A stretch of DNA of 64,000 bases from Acanthacorydalis orientalis (GCA_034766995.1 CM068314.1:37539208-37603207); one strand, 5' to 3'; positions 30,356-57,440 are shown, counted from the stretch's first letter. Numbers and translations: made by a program. The notes: generated from the letters alone by a model not told the origin.

Positions 30356-30420
<65 letters not shown>

Positions 30421-30951
30421 AAAAAACTAATGACTTCCGAAAATAGTGACTACATTTAATAAAATAATTTATTTCAGAAAACTAAATGTCCCATGAAAAC
30501 ATTTGAAATAATGATCGATAATCTTTTAATTTTTATGTAGTCACTCGAGAAGTTATCAAATATTAATTAAAAAATTATTTATACTTATTTCACATCAGTA
30601 ATATTGATTAGAGTATCTGTTAAAGTTTTATGAAAAACTGAACATAAACGTTTGAAATCACTGTGCTATTTTATCAGAGTAAAACGCGATTAAATGTGGC
30701 TTCAACATTTGCATAATTATTTAACTGTCCGCATGTGACTTCACGATCATTTAATACTGGCACATCAGACATATCAGACAAATCATTCGAGAGGCTTTTG
30801 TTTCTGAACTAACTACTTCAAAGAGATTATTTTTTTATTGTTATATGGATAGTTATTGTTGGACGTGAGATTAATTATTATTATATTGTGTATATTGGCT
30901 ATGGTGTTTATTAGTAACTGATTTTCATCAAATTTTCAAAAGATATCCAAC

Positions 30952-38873
<7,922 letters not shown>

Positions 38874-38918
38874 GTAGCATAAATAGTAGTAAACACATTT
38901 ATGAAATAGTAATATTTA

Positions 38919-38924
38919 AATAAA
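38919..38924 (+). promoter_or_regulatory. SOAT poly(A) signal
   Basis: AATAAA 46 bases after the SOAT stop codon, the first canonical hexamer in the 3' flank. Confidence 0.6.
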
Positions 38925-39029
38925 ATATTGGTTTTCTTCTTTTCATTATGTACAAGTATACATGTGATAATTATGAAAAGAATGTAATGAAATTAACACA
39001 TTTTAAACATAAGCATGCACATATATATT

Positions 39030-39093
<64 letters not shown>

Positions 39094-39254
39094 CCTAATT
39101 TTATTTTGATAAGACATCCTACATCAATATTCTGTTATACAGTATAATGTAATAGTTTATTTATAAAATATAAGGCAATTTACACTTTTAATTATACATA
39201 AAAACTCTAGGCAAATATATTTGACTAATCATTTTCAGATTATGCAATAGTTAT

Positions 39255-39329
<75 letters not shown>

Positions 39330-39791
39330 ACATTTAGTTGTGTTTTTGATTAGTAACTATCAATAATATTATCTTAAAATATATTGTATTTTAAATTTGC
39401 TTTTATTTTTCAGTAGAAAAAAAAGAATGTTAATGTGTATTTGGGAAATTTGGTAGAATTAATTTTTAAAAATAGACTGATCAAATTATTTGAACACTAT
39501 TAATTTTAAGATCTGTAAATAAATGATGTATGAAAATAGAAATCCATTTACAAATAAAATTTTTTTATTTACATATTATTTACAAATTCTATAATTATTT
39601 ACTTTACAATTAATATTTCACAATTTATCCTTTATCATTGATACAAATTAAATATAAACTTTAATTTGTCAATTATATATCGACTTGTTTCATAAATCAT
39701 ATATTTTATATATGTAACATTTACATAAAACATTTCATTTTAATTAGAATATTTTTAATATTAATGCTTAAAGACACATATTTTTAAAATG

Positions 39792-39849
<58 letters not shown>

Positions 39850-39939
39850 TGTTATGAAACATTAAATAAATTAACATTTAAATAAAGTAAATATTAATGA
39901 TTCCTTATATTACAAAAAAGAAAAAATAAATTTATAAAC
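38925..39939. other. Convergent intergenic gap between SOAT and the bHLH gene
   Basis: The space between two converging 3' ends, about 1.07 kb from stop to stop. It holds three (TA)n tracts (about 39036-39090, 39247-39328, 39794-39845) and presumably both 3' UTRs. No gene is seen. Confidence 0.6.
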
Positions 39940-42900
39940 TTAATGTGTATTAGGAAATTGTAGAGTTGTAGGTGGAGCATTCCCAATGTTGTTTAAAGGT
40001 AGATATGTAGTTTTATTGTTTAATCCGACCTGAAAATTAATAAAGGTACTTTAAAAAATATGAACTATAATGGACATTAGTGTATAGCTTCAAGCTTTTT
40101 TTAATATATACTGTTTTGATTCCATTCTTTTTAATATATTTTACATTTTAATTTTAATCTGAATACCTGTGCTGTTGTGTGGCTTAGAAGATTTGAATAA
40201 TTAACAGATGAATGTAAAGCTGCTGTCGCAGGAAGAATATTTGATGTCCGGTGAGGTTCCGTGTATATTCCAGGCACCGAAATTGTACCAGGCTTAAAAT
40301 ACATAAAAATTATTATTAAACATTTCATAAATACTTAATAAACATTCGATACCTTATTGATTTCTGGAAAAATAGTACTTAGATTGAAGTTTGTTAAAGT
40401 TGTCCCTGTTGTATTACTGTTTGGTGATTGTTCTGGTTGTGATATAGTCATATTATTTTTATTTACAGGTAAAGTAGAAAGAGGTAGCAAAGAGGAAGCA
40501 TGTGATGATGGAAACTCATGATTTGTTTGGTTATATGGTTTTGGATAAAGTGAATTTTGATTATTTGTAGGATACAACTGACTTGAATTTGTAGATAAAT
40601 AACTACTATGATTATGGAATGGGTCTTCAGTTGACATTGGTGAACTTATAGTAGCAGACATTGGTAGAAATCCTAAATCAACAAATCCTGTTAGATTTGT
40701 TTCCAGAGAAGAATGTTTACGTTTTGTAGTAGTTCGTTTTGTATGATTCACCGAACAAGATTGAATGTTACTTTTGCGATCAGTTGACTGTACATAGTTT
40801 GTATGATTTCTTTGTTCAAACTTAGTTAAAGATACTGGTGCATACGGTCTATTATAAGAACCTGTTTTACAAGGTATGTTTTTGATGTGGGAAGCTGAAT
40901 TAGTACTAAACGGTTGAGTTTGGTATTCGTTATCAAGTTCGGTCACTAAACTACCCGACGACACATAATTTGACATAATTGAAGGTGTATTACTAATAAA
41001 ATTACTTGGTTGATACACTGAACCAGATGTTGTATAAGTTAAAGAGTTATTGTGTGCTTGAGAATAATACTGTGGTGTATTTTGTGATGTGTGTAACTCC
41101 ATTGATGGATAAAAAGATGATACAATACTATCAGAAACAAACGGATTATTTGATAATGACGTTTTAGTCGGTTGAGAATAATGCTGAGAATATCTAGGAC
41201 TACTTTTATTCACTGAATGAGAACAATGTTCTGAAATAGCATTATGACCAATTAATGCTTCTGCAGAGTAGTTGCTTGATGAATTCTTGTAATTATTTCT
41301 ATTTGATGATTTATCATTTGATTCTTGTAACCAGATTGATGGTTGGTTTGTATTAATTGTATTATTGGAAGGATTTTCAAAATTATCAATTATTTTAGTC
41401 GGTAAATATTGCGAACGAGATTTATTTTGTTGATCTTGTAAATTTTTTTCAGAGCTGTAGGTTTCAGCCGGTAAATGACTGGATGTAACTGAATGATTTT
41501 CAGAAGCTTCAGTTGGTTTTGAAGTACGTTTATTTTGTTTTTGAATGGAATTATTTTTACTATTCTTGTTTGAATTTACTTTCTTGATGTTTATATGAGA
41601 ACGTTGAGAAGCTGAATCAGTTTTACTATGTTCAACTAACTGACTAACAGAAAGAAAATTTGTGTTTCCATTATTTTGTTGCTGATCATTCAAGTTGTCT
41701 TTATTTTTATATTTTATTTCTTTTTGATTGAAAATTTCTTTTTGCGTTTCATTGATATTTTTTATTTGTTCTGTTTCAAGAGAATATGATTTATTATCAA
41801 TACGACTATGTGTATTCAATGCAAGATCTCCCATTAAAGTAGGTAATGTAGACGGTAATACTAAATTGTTGTGTGCATTGTCGATAAAAGTTGGTAATTT
41901 TGACGGTGACCAAGAAAACTGATTGTCTTCAGACTGCACATTGTCAGATCGAGAGAAATTGTTATGCGGTAATGATAATTTCTTGGATTCATTAATGTGG
42001 CTATTATTTTCAATATTTTGATATAAATTATTACAAGAACTGAAAAATGAAGACGGTTGAGTATTTGATGTAAAATTATTAGTTGGAAAATATGAATTCT
42101 GGCCATAATCCGCATCTTTTCCAAAAGGTTGAAAGATGTAATCGGTATTCATTTGATGTTTCGTATTAGAAGGAGCAGTCATCCAATTTACAGGTGGTTT
42201 TTGTGAATAAATTGGAATATTGTGAGGTTTTTGAAACTGTTTATTGTCAGACTGAATTTTAGGATTTTTATATGCTGCTGTTAAATTATTATCACTGTAA
42301 TATGTAGAAGATACACTTTGTTTTTCTTGAGTTTTTGAATCCGGATATGTAAAGGTGGGCATTGTAAACTCATTATTAAATATATTTTGATAACTGGAAA
42401 CATAATCTGTTTTGGTTTTAACTTTCACGTTATTTTCAAATTTATTTTCTATTAAATTTCCACCATCATTCACATCTCTTCTTTTTGAATTATGTGTTTC
42501 ATAAAAAGACTGAATTGAATTTGTATTTGAAACTGGAAGATTTTTTACATCAGAAATTGAAAATTGATTGCTAAATGTCTGACATGGTTCTGAATAATCA
42601 GTATGCTGTATTGTTTGTTTTGCAGAATTTTGCATACAACTTGTATTATGGATAGTTGTTTCAGGTCTTAATGTCTCCTTAATCACTTGATTTTGTTGTG
42701 TTGATTTGATTTTCGAGACTGATGTAGCATGTGAATTATGTGATATTGTACTATTGTTAGAGTTATGAGATACTGAAATACTACCAACAGTTTTACTTGG
42801 ATTTGTTGGAGTAAATATTATATTTTCACATGTGTGCTCTTCATTATTTTTATTTTTGATGTTCAGTTTGGTTTTATTTATATTACAGTGAGATGATATA

Positions 42901-45873
42901 GCTTTATTTTCAGTAGAATTCGATGATTCAGGTATATTAACTCTTATGTTTGGATGAGTGACAGGTACATGTTCATAGTTGAAAATATTCCCTGCAGTAC
43001 TGGAATGTAATCGTGCATCAGAATAAAGGCAATTACTATTTGAAATATGTAAATCATCACACTGTGACTTTTTATTTATTTGATTGTCATTTGAATTTAT
43101 ATACTTTGACTCTTTTTGTTTTACAATGTTGTTGTTTGCTTGTACAGGATCCGAATGATCGAAATCTAAAAACTTATTTTCAGATGGCTTAGTTTCACCC
43201 ATTGATTTGATTGGTGATAATGATATAACATTTCTTTGTGAAGTACCCACTGTTCCATTCGTATCATTTGTTTGAAAAGAACTACTATAATATTCTTTAT
43301 GAGTAAAAAAATTTGAAAAATTATCAAGAGTGAGTAAGTTTGGTGTTAAGTCTGTTTGAGAAACTTTAGAAGAATCTATGTTGCCTATTTGTAAAAGTGT
43401 TGGTGTTCCATGCGGACTATCTGAATTTTCATCTTCAACCACTTCACTTATTTTTCCACCTGTTAAAGTTGAAACCAAAGGAAATGATAACAAAAAAGCC
43501 GCAGTTGGTGATATAGATTCAGGGTTTTGCCCACCAGTTGGCACTTGCAGTGATGCAAAAATATCGTTCGATAATTCAGAGTGAGGTAATGATAAACCTA
43601 GGGTTTCAGGAGGTTTTATATTATCTGAGCAGTTAGCAGACGTAACTGGCACTGCACTTTTAACATCATCAATAGTTTTTTCATTATCTACAGATGTAGA
43701 TTCTACTTTATTAGAGACAGACACTTTGGTGGTATTATCTTCAAAAACTAATTTCTCATCTGTTGATGCTGGTTTTGGGTCCTCTTTCTTCTGATCTTTA
43801 ATGTTATCAAATGAAGAAACTATTTTGTCTACTTTTGTTTCAGTTACTTTTGTGACATTTTCTTCTGAAATAATATTAGAATTTCCTGTTGTTTCTATAT
43901 TATTCAATTTAGTTTCATTATTAGAAATTATATCTTTAGAATTATTTTTGCATAATGAATCTATACTATAATCACTATTTGGTAACTTCTGAGTGGATGT
44001 GTCAGGTTTCATAATATTTAAATTACTATCTTTATATGATAAATCCAGATTTTTGTTTTTTTTTTGTTCATTACATTCTTCATTTTTAATTTTTCGTTTT
44101 AATATGGGGGAATCTACTTCTTTTGAAGTATCTATTTTTGACTTGTACTCTAAATTGGACACTTTTTCTGATTCTTTTGGTGCTGGAGACACATCTTTTA
44201 CAGAAATTTTTTCATTAGAATTGGTTTCCTTTTTTTCTGCTGAAGATTTCATTGATGCAGTACTTTGCTTAGGAATATTTTTTGAAATAGTTTTGCTTTC
44301 TTTTTTCTCAGATTCAAGTTTAATATTTTCTTTATTTTTATTTTTATTTTCAATTTTTTTTGGTGCATCGGTTTTTTTTTGAATTATTTTAGTAGTATGT
44401 GAAACTGAAAACTTTGAAGATAAAGCCAAAATGGGTACTTTATTCACAGTTGTTGTTTTTGTAATACCCAATTTTGGAACAATTTTTTGTAAACAACGTT
44501 GTGGTTTTGTATTTATATCTGTTGTAATAGATTTACTAACAATGTTTTCAGGTGTTGACGTTTTCACTAAATTAGATGTTTCACTTGTAAAAATTTTATC
44601 TTTTTGCTTAGGGTTCTGAACTAAAACAACTGTTTGATTTGGTTCCTGAGAACTACCTAATACAGCAGTTAAAATAGTTGGTTGAGGTTGAATTATTGTT
44701 TGTGTTGGAGGTAACAATATACTTCCATTTGCTAAAATGAATGTACCTGTACTAAAATTGTTGATAGGCAGATTAGTCTGAGTCATACTGGTTGCCATAA
44801 TAGGTGCAGGAAGTAATTGTGAATTTGTGATAGCTAAAATATAAATCAAAAATTATTGTCAATGTTCCTTTAGCAATTGAAATTTTCAACTTACCATTTT
44901 TATTATTAACAGCTGGGTTGGTCAAAACAATAGAAGGCTGTGGTACAGATACTGTCATTTTGTTATTATTATTTGTATTTATACATAAGGATTGAGACAC
45001 CGGTAATGTGAGAACGTTTCTATTTGGTAAAACAGTGAACGTACTGTTAGATTGAGTAACAATAACAGGTTTTGTAATATTTGGAGAATTCAATAAATGT
45101 GTAATTAGAGGTAAATTATTTTTTTGTTGCTTAAATTTCTTTTTCTTAATTACTTTATTTTCAGAAACAATTCGTACAAACTTCTTAGTTTTTTTCACAC
45201 TTATTTTTTGAGGTGACTTTGTTTTCAATGCAGGCACCGGTATTTTTGTGGAATTATTAGGTGATTTCTTTATCTTAGCAGGGGTTTTTGATTTATTTGT
45301 TTCATCGAGTGTTTTCTTTGCTAAAAACTCTTCTGCTTGCTGTTTTGTAATTTTATTTGACCAGCGACGAACAGGTTGAGGTAAAGTGTTGCCATATTCT
45401 GAAGGAACTTTAATACCAGCATCATTTAATAAACTTGTTAGTTGCTCAGTACGATTAAGAAGAACTTTCATTCGTTCTTCAAGTACTTTAATTTGCGATT
45501 CTGAAAAGTTTCAAAATGTGTTAAGAAAAAGAACAAACATTTTTAAAATGCAATCATTACTTTCTTGACGTTCTGCAGATAATCCATTGTTAATTAATTC
45601 TTTATTTTGAGTTTGTAATTCTTCTATATACACAGTTGCTCGTTGTAATATTTCTAATTTACTGAGAATAATACAAGGATCATATGATGGCAGAACACGA
45701 CACAATGCTTGAAAACATGTTTTCAATCGACTTCTTCTTTGCCGTTCCCAAATTCGGCTCTTGCTAAAATGTTTATAATTAAAAATGTATTTTAAATATT
45801 TTAGGTTAAAATGATCACATACTTTGGTTCCTTTTTGGTCATTATAATATATGGTACAAATCATTTTTGACAT
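39940..45873 (-). CDS. Large bHLH transcription-factor-like protein, probably USF3-like
   Basis: Exons in transcript order: 45873-45823, 45759-45561, 45500-44895, 44833-40353, 40292-40167 and 40029-39940 (TAA). Phases agree and give 1850 aa. The ATG at 45873 is directly preceded by an in-frame TGA. Residues about 18-84 look like a basic helix-loop-helix followed by a coiled extension (WERQRRSRLKTCFQALCRVLP, ILQRATVYIEELQTQNKELI). The rest is low-complexity, disordered and Asn/Ser/Thr/Lys-rich, mostly from one 4.5-kb exon, ending with the more ordered-looking NFNLSTIFPEIN block. An N-terminal bHLH, an ELxxQNxEL-NG extension and a giant disordered tail resemble USF3, a putative nuclear regulator; that match is from memory. 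The basic region lacks the usual His-Asn before ER. Another atypical bHLH class is the main alternative. Confidence 0.8.
45760..45822 (-). other. 63-nt in-frame mini-intron (or retained segment) in the bHLH gene
   Basis: On the minus strand a GTATGT donor at 45822 and an acceptor after CAAG at 45760 delimit 63 nt that are a multiple of three and contain no in-frame stop. Splicing joins K17 directly to SRIWERQRR. Retention would insert 21 mostly aromatic and basic residues just before the basic region. The alternative acceptor after TTTTAG (four bases earlier) would break the frame. The base composition is intron-like. Confidence 0.5.
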
Positions 45874-46470
45874 TCATAGGTAAAAAAATAATGTGCCTTT
45901 ACTAATTGGTCTAAAAATGACAACTTAAATTTCAACTTGACATTGTATGTAATATAATAATAGCTATATTCATTTAAAAGTTTAAAGACATGGTGTTAAT
46001 TTCACGTTAGTACTTTGTCGTACTATTAACGTACAATTTTTATTTATTATTGTATGTATATATATGTTTATTATATTTGTGATGTTAGAATTTACAAGAC
46101 TTTACGAATTCAATAAAATAATTAGAATAAACAGTATTATTTTACAGTGAAATGGCGTACAAAAACTAATGATTTGTTTATTTTGAAAGGAAAACATTTA
46201 TTTCTTATATAGAGTTCGTAGATTCGAATTTATACCAGAGTGATGAACAATTATTTAATTATTTACCAGGTATAAAACATAATACATGTATATACATATA
46301 GTGGTACGTTATCTTATGGGCAAAAAGGGTAATTGCTTGGTCCCCCAGTAACAGGGTGGTGGAAACCAATCTGTTATAAACTCATTACTGAAGTACTACA
46401 CTGTACATGGGGCCCTTTAATTCAAATTTGCTTGGACTCCATGAAGCTATAACGCGCCACTGCATACATG

Positions 46471-46477
<7 letters not shown>
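45874..46477 (-). other. Upstream flank of the bHLH gene
   Basis: Should contain the promoter and 5' UTR of the minus-strand bHLH gene, but I see no defined core promoter motif. It includes a GC-balanced patch at 46290-46470, listed separately. Confidence 0.4.
46290..46470. other. GC-balanced patch of unknown origin
   Basis: About 180 bp containing GGTCCCCCAGTAAC, CATGGGGCCCTTT and CTATAACGCGCCACTG. It is compositionally out of place in the AT-rich flank and runs into CATA and (TA)n repeats at its right edge. No frame or terminal repeat is apparent; a transposon fragment is likely but unproven. Confidence 0.35.
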
Positions 46478-46543
<66 letters not shown>

Positions 46544-47111
46544 ATACGTTATTCAATGTTATTTTTTGAAAAGACAAGTTATACAAAGACTATTAACAAA
46601 TATAGGCTTATATAATCAATAGGTGATTATTATCATGTTATAAGTTCTTACATCATTAACTTTTATTCCTGTTTCGGGAAGTTATGTGAAAACCTCCAGT
46701 TTTTTTAAAAAATAGACACTTGTGAAATGCAAATTACTGTTATGAAAATACTACCGGTTTTTGCAGGTAAGGTGACATTTTAAATTTATTTAAATCTGTG
46801 TTAGTATGTTATAAATATATGAAGATGGACTGTGGATATTTTTGAGACCATGTATAAAAAAATCATATTATTATATATGAATTAATTTCTGCATATGTAA
46901 TATTATTAATTACTTGCAAAGTCAGTTAAAATAAATATATCTTACACTGTACATTCCATTTTGAATTTTGACATTCACGTTTGTACAGAAAAGTATTGTT
47001 TTTTTCCAATTTAATCGTCAATATGGTTAAGAATTCTAGCATAAACGCTCAAATTATTTTTATATTATTAATATGGACTCAGCTGAATATATTATTAAAA
47101 CAGTTATTTAA

Positions 47112-47218
<107 letters not shown>

Positions 47219-47445
47219 GCCTTATTCGATCTATTGTTAAATAAAAAAACTTTTAATTTTTGTGACATATGTTTTTTATATATTTTTTTAATTTGTTCCA
47301 TTTACTAATTGATCTTTTCTAAGATTCATTTATATTTTTTGGTTTCTAATTAATGTATTCTATTATTAGTTCTTTTCTGCAATGCTTTCTTCTTTTCAAT
47401 AAAAATATATTATTCTTATTCCATCAGTCTTCCTTTTAGGTCTTG

Positions 47446-47518
<73 letters not shown>

Positions 47519-48027
47519 TATATATAGCAGAAGGAGAGAAGAATACAGTACGAATGTTAGAAAATAAGTAGATTTCTTTTTAATTTGTTTTCATTATGTT
47601 CTCCAATCTTCGAATTGCATTTTTCTACATTATAGTAGTGGAAATAATGGAGTAAATGAAAATTTTTTGATCAATTTTCCACAAATTGAATATAGATGTC
47701 GACACATATAATGCATTTACATTGATAAGAGTTTCCAAATATAAATGTTAATTTATGATTAATTTTTTATGCATTTTAATTTTTTATGCATTTTAAGTAA
47801 TATAGTTTTTATATTGATAAATATTTAGTAACTAGAAGTTAAGTCCATTATATGTCTGATATACGCTATTTAAAATACGTGTTCTTATTAATCATGTATA
47901 AATTTACTTGTAAATTGAAAACTGAATTCAAATTGGAAAAGAGTAAATAAATATTTCTTCTTTGAAGTATAAAACACTTTAAAAGGAGATAATATTGATT
48001 TCAAAATGTAATGTTTTATACACTATG

Positions 48028-48031
<4 letters not shown>

Positions 48032-48106
<75 letters not shown>
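48032..48106. repeat. (TA)n microsatellite, about 75 bp
   Basis: Uninterrupted TA alternation bounded by GTATG on the left and CTTACATAC on the right, in intergenic DNA. Confidence 0.95.
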
Positions 48107-48108
<2 letters not shown>

Positions 48109-49435
48109 TTACATACAGGTTTGCTTTAATTGATGATCTAATAAGAATTAAATATAGCAGTTAAAACCAAGTAGGGAGACAATATTAATAAAATAATTTT
48201 TATTGTATTTAATACGTTCAGTAACTTAAATTGTTGTTTTATAAAGTTATGAACAATGCTCTATCTCTATGAAAATGATTTTAAAATTAATGTAGAGAAT
48301 ATTCACATATATTATATTTTATAAACAAGTATGTGTGTACATTTATGGACTTGTAAAAAAATGTGGACATTGGTAAATTTTGGTGTGGGCATTAATTAGT
48401 TGAAAACATTTTTAAAAAAATATCATATTTCATAATATTATCGCGTTTTTCTGTGAAATTTTGTTAGATGTTGTTTTATATTTTGGATTCAATGGTTTCT
48501 GAAATTTAAGAAGAGAAGTTATTTATTTTTGTCTCATGGGGATTGGTACCTGAATTAGCGGACAAGATACTCTTCAATCTACTTATGATTATTAGTTATA
48601 TATTTTTTATTAATTAATGCGTAAAATATTGTGTGTATTTAGATATATTAATATTTTCTTTTTTTTTGTATTCGTATTTATTTGTAAAGATATTTGTGAT
48701 TTATATAGACATTTTAATCATTTTTTGTCTCATTTCATCGATCAATATATTTAATTTGTAATTTGTTTATGATTTTTCTTGCTATTTTTTCTATTCTTTA
48801 TATTTTCAAAGTAAAAAAATGTCTCGATGTTTAATATTTAAGAACTATTATTTTCCGATGTGTTTAAAAACATTAAAATAATGTTTTTAATTTATACATG
48901 AATTTTTATATGTAAGATTTTAAATTAAATTCAAGTTTATTAAAATAATGATTCATATTCATCTGCGATTATATAGTTTGATTTTGTATTGTAAATTAAT
49001 TAAGATCTTCGTTAATTTAATTTATTCAAGAGCAGCTTATGTACCCAAATCTTTATTGATATTGATTGAAAACAATGCCCGCTTAATTATTTACACCACG
49101 TGCTAAATCAGCCGTACGTATAGTTCAATAATAGTCTTTAGATTATTATTATAATCCCATGAATAATCAATATAATACTTGTATACAATTGACGAAAATT
49201 CATGCCATACCTTAATATCTTTTAGTATATTATAATATTAAAAAAATGTGGTATAAACTATTTGGGAAACAAAAAAAATGCATTACAATTGAAAAAAAAT
49301 ATATAATATATCAACGATTTTGGAAACATATTTTATTCATTGGATAAATTGTTATATACCATTCCTTTTGTAACGAACTCACCAAATAAATTACACCTAC
49401 TGACTCTGCCATATATATATATAAATATATATATA

Positions 49436-50638
49436 TTAGGTTGGAGCAAAAATAATTGTGATTTTTACGTATTGAGTATAAAGTCGCATATATCAGTTAA
49501 TTATATTTATTAATTAAAATAAAAATCATTGGTCTGCATATTTCTTTCAACGGAAAACAAGTTTGTTTATTTCTACAAAATAAAATTATGGAGTTCTGGA
49601 ATTGACAAATTCATCGAAAGCGGTTTGAGCTGATGCTTGTCTTTGAAAACCTTTTTTAATAGAAAATTACTCAAATGTTTAAAAAAATGATAATCGGTCG
49701 GAGACAGGTCCGGAGAATAAGGTGGGTGAGGTAAGGTTTCGTAACCCAGTTCATTTAATTTTTTTAAAGTCATTTGTGAGACGTGTGGTCGGCCATTGTC
49801 ATGAAAAAGAATTGGTATTCTTCGATTGATTAATACTGGCCATAAATGATACAATTTCTCATACATTGTTTCAATTTCCTAACAATATTTTTCTGCTGTT
49901 ATTGTTTCGCCATAATTTAAGAAGTTGTAGTGAATGAAACCACTTGTCGACGTCCAAATAGTGACCATAATCTTTTTTTCATGAAGCTTCGTTGTAGAGA
50001 ATCCACTTTTCTTCACATGTGACAATGCGATCAAGACATGGATCATTTTTGTTACGCAAAAGAGGCGCAGGGCAGACATCGTATCACTGAATTGCTTGAT
50101 GTTCGTTTAGTTCATACGGTATCCATTTATCCAGCTTTTTTGTTTTTCCAATTAGGCTCAAATGTCGAACAACTGTTGAATGATTAACATTGAGTTCTCT
50201 GCCACCCCTCGAGTTATTTTACATGGGCCCGCTTCAATAATGGTTCTTACATCATTATTGTCTATAGTTGAATAATGTCCATGACCCTCTTCATCATCAA
50301 GGCTTTTGTTTCTATTACGAAATTTTTGGAACCAGTATTGAGCTGTACGTTTACTAATTGACAGTTCGCCAAAAACAAATTTGATTTTTCGAGCAGTTTC
50401 TGTTGCTTTACTTTCCAATTTAAACTCATAGAACAAAATTTACTTTTTTCCCATGACTAATTTCAGAGGTTATATCCAACAATATTAAAGAATGAATACA
50501 ATAGACGTAAGATGAAATCAGTGGTCCTAATTTCATTCTTTACAATTACTATCACATTACTATAAGAAAAGATAACTGTAACCAAAAAATCGACGCCAAA
50601 CTTAAAATAACAAAAACCGCAATTATTTTACACCAATT

Positions 50639-50641
<3 letters not shown>
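49436..50641 (-). mobile_element. Near full-length mariner element (about 1.2 kb), decayed
   Basis: The left end reads TTAGGTTGGAGCAAAAATAA and the right end, on the minus strand, reads TTGAATTGGTGTAAAATAAT. These imperfect terminal inverted repeats resemble those of Hsmar1/cecropia-type mariners, and TA lies on both sides. The minus strand carries a transposase broken into at least three frames: an HTH part (50436-50158, with KRTAQYWFQKFRNRNKSLDDE), a middle part (50079-49879) and a C-terminal part (49866-49573) with FHDNGRPHVSQM and PPYSPDLSPTDYHFF, the second and third catalytic Asp blocks. The first catalytic Asp region is damaged. The element sits between (TA)n tracts on both sides. Confidence 0.9.
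49573..50436 (-). pseudogene. Broken mariner transposase gene
   Basis: Three consecutive minus-strand frames cover the HTH domain, the damaged middle and the DD34D catalytic C-terminus of a mariner transposase. At least two frame changes separate them. The tail NFLLKKVFKDKHQLK and the end near INFLEL-like sequence fit the family's C-terminus. The protein cannot be made intact from this copy. Confidence 0.85.

Positions 50642-50696
<55 letters not shown>
50642..50696. repeat. (TA)n abutting the mariner right end
   Basis: Begins immediately at the TA next to the right terminal repeat of the mariner element and continues for about 55 bp. Confidence 0.9.
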
Positions 50697-50700
<4 letters not shown>

Positions 50701-51093
50701 ATTCCATAATTTATCTGTTATAACTTCAATTATGCGATATTTATTAAGGTGAAAATATATATTATGTCTTAAAATAGCTTACACATCTTTTAAATATGCT
50801 TTTAATAAGTTGTAATTATTGTGCATGTTAAATATATCTAATGTTATTATAAATCAAGTGACAAATCCGTAAGTCATTAATTTATCAAAGAACATAAAAT
50901 ATAGAAAATACATTTTTTTTTCAAATAAAGAAGACTGATATTGATTTTTCATATTGAGATTATTCACGTGCGTTAATAAATCGAAAGCAAATCAGTTTTG
51001 ATAGTTTGTTCAAAAACAAGCAAAAAAATTCTGATACATATATATATATATACACATATATATATACATATATATATATATACATATATATAT

Positions 51094-51120
51094 ATCATCA
51101 TCATCATCATCATCATCATC
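51094..51120. repeat. (ATC)9 trinucleotide tail
   Basis: Nine perfect ATC units at the 3' boundary of the retrotransposon tail, read as (GAT)n on the element's coding strand, leading into (TA)n. Confidence 0.9.
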
Positions 51121-51336
51121 TTCAGCCCCTGTCAATCCACTGCTGGATAAAGGCCTCTTCCATGACTTTCCATTTTGTTCGATTCAGTGCCTCTCTTTTC
51201 CACAGTTTTCCAATAAAGTTTTTAATATCCTTATCCCATCTGTTCATTGGTCTCTTTCTCGGTCTTTTCATATTCCTTGGTTCCCAGTCAATAATTTCTC
51301 TTGTCCATCGGCTGTCTTCTCTTCTTGCGACATGTC

Positions 51337-51345
<9 letters not shown>
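51094..51345 (-). mobile_element. 5'-truncated non-LTR retrotransposon tail (RTE-like)
   Basis: On the minus strand a frame from 51340 to 51122 reads MGHVARREDSRW, then RPRKRPMNRWDKDI, then EEAFIQQWIDRG and a stop. This is the familiar C-terminal end of reverse-transcriptase proteins of non-LTR elements (GHV-R-D-RW and EEAF-QQW). Directly after the stop comes (GAT)9 on that strand, the kind of short-repeat 3' tail used by RTE- and CR1-like elements. Everything upstream of the last 73 residues is missing. Both sides are (TA)n. The RTE assignment is a guess; the non-LTR tail is clear. Confidence 0.8.

Positions 51346-57440
<6,095 letters not shown>

Larger units (their letters stand above)
18534..30951. 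other. Intergenic region between EMAP and SOAT
   Basis: No host gene was recognised in these 12.4 kb. It holds two mariner-type transposase remnants (about 20240-20540 and 29117-30060), a candidate unclassified element (20882-22379), and (TA)n tracts at about 18572-18601, 21952-21992, 24668-24710, 25248-25332, 26631-26686, 26802-26853, 26959-27056, 27748-27801, 27909-27983, 28109-28195 and 30359-30418. An 18-bp unit is doubled at 22709-22744. The final few hundred bases should include the SOAT promoter and 5' UTR, but I see no defined promoter motif. Confidence 0.5.

Noticed and set aside
43993..44382. 129-codon plus-strand frame opposite the bHLH gene
   Set aside because: Antisense shadow of the long Ser/Lys-rich coding exon.
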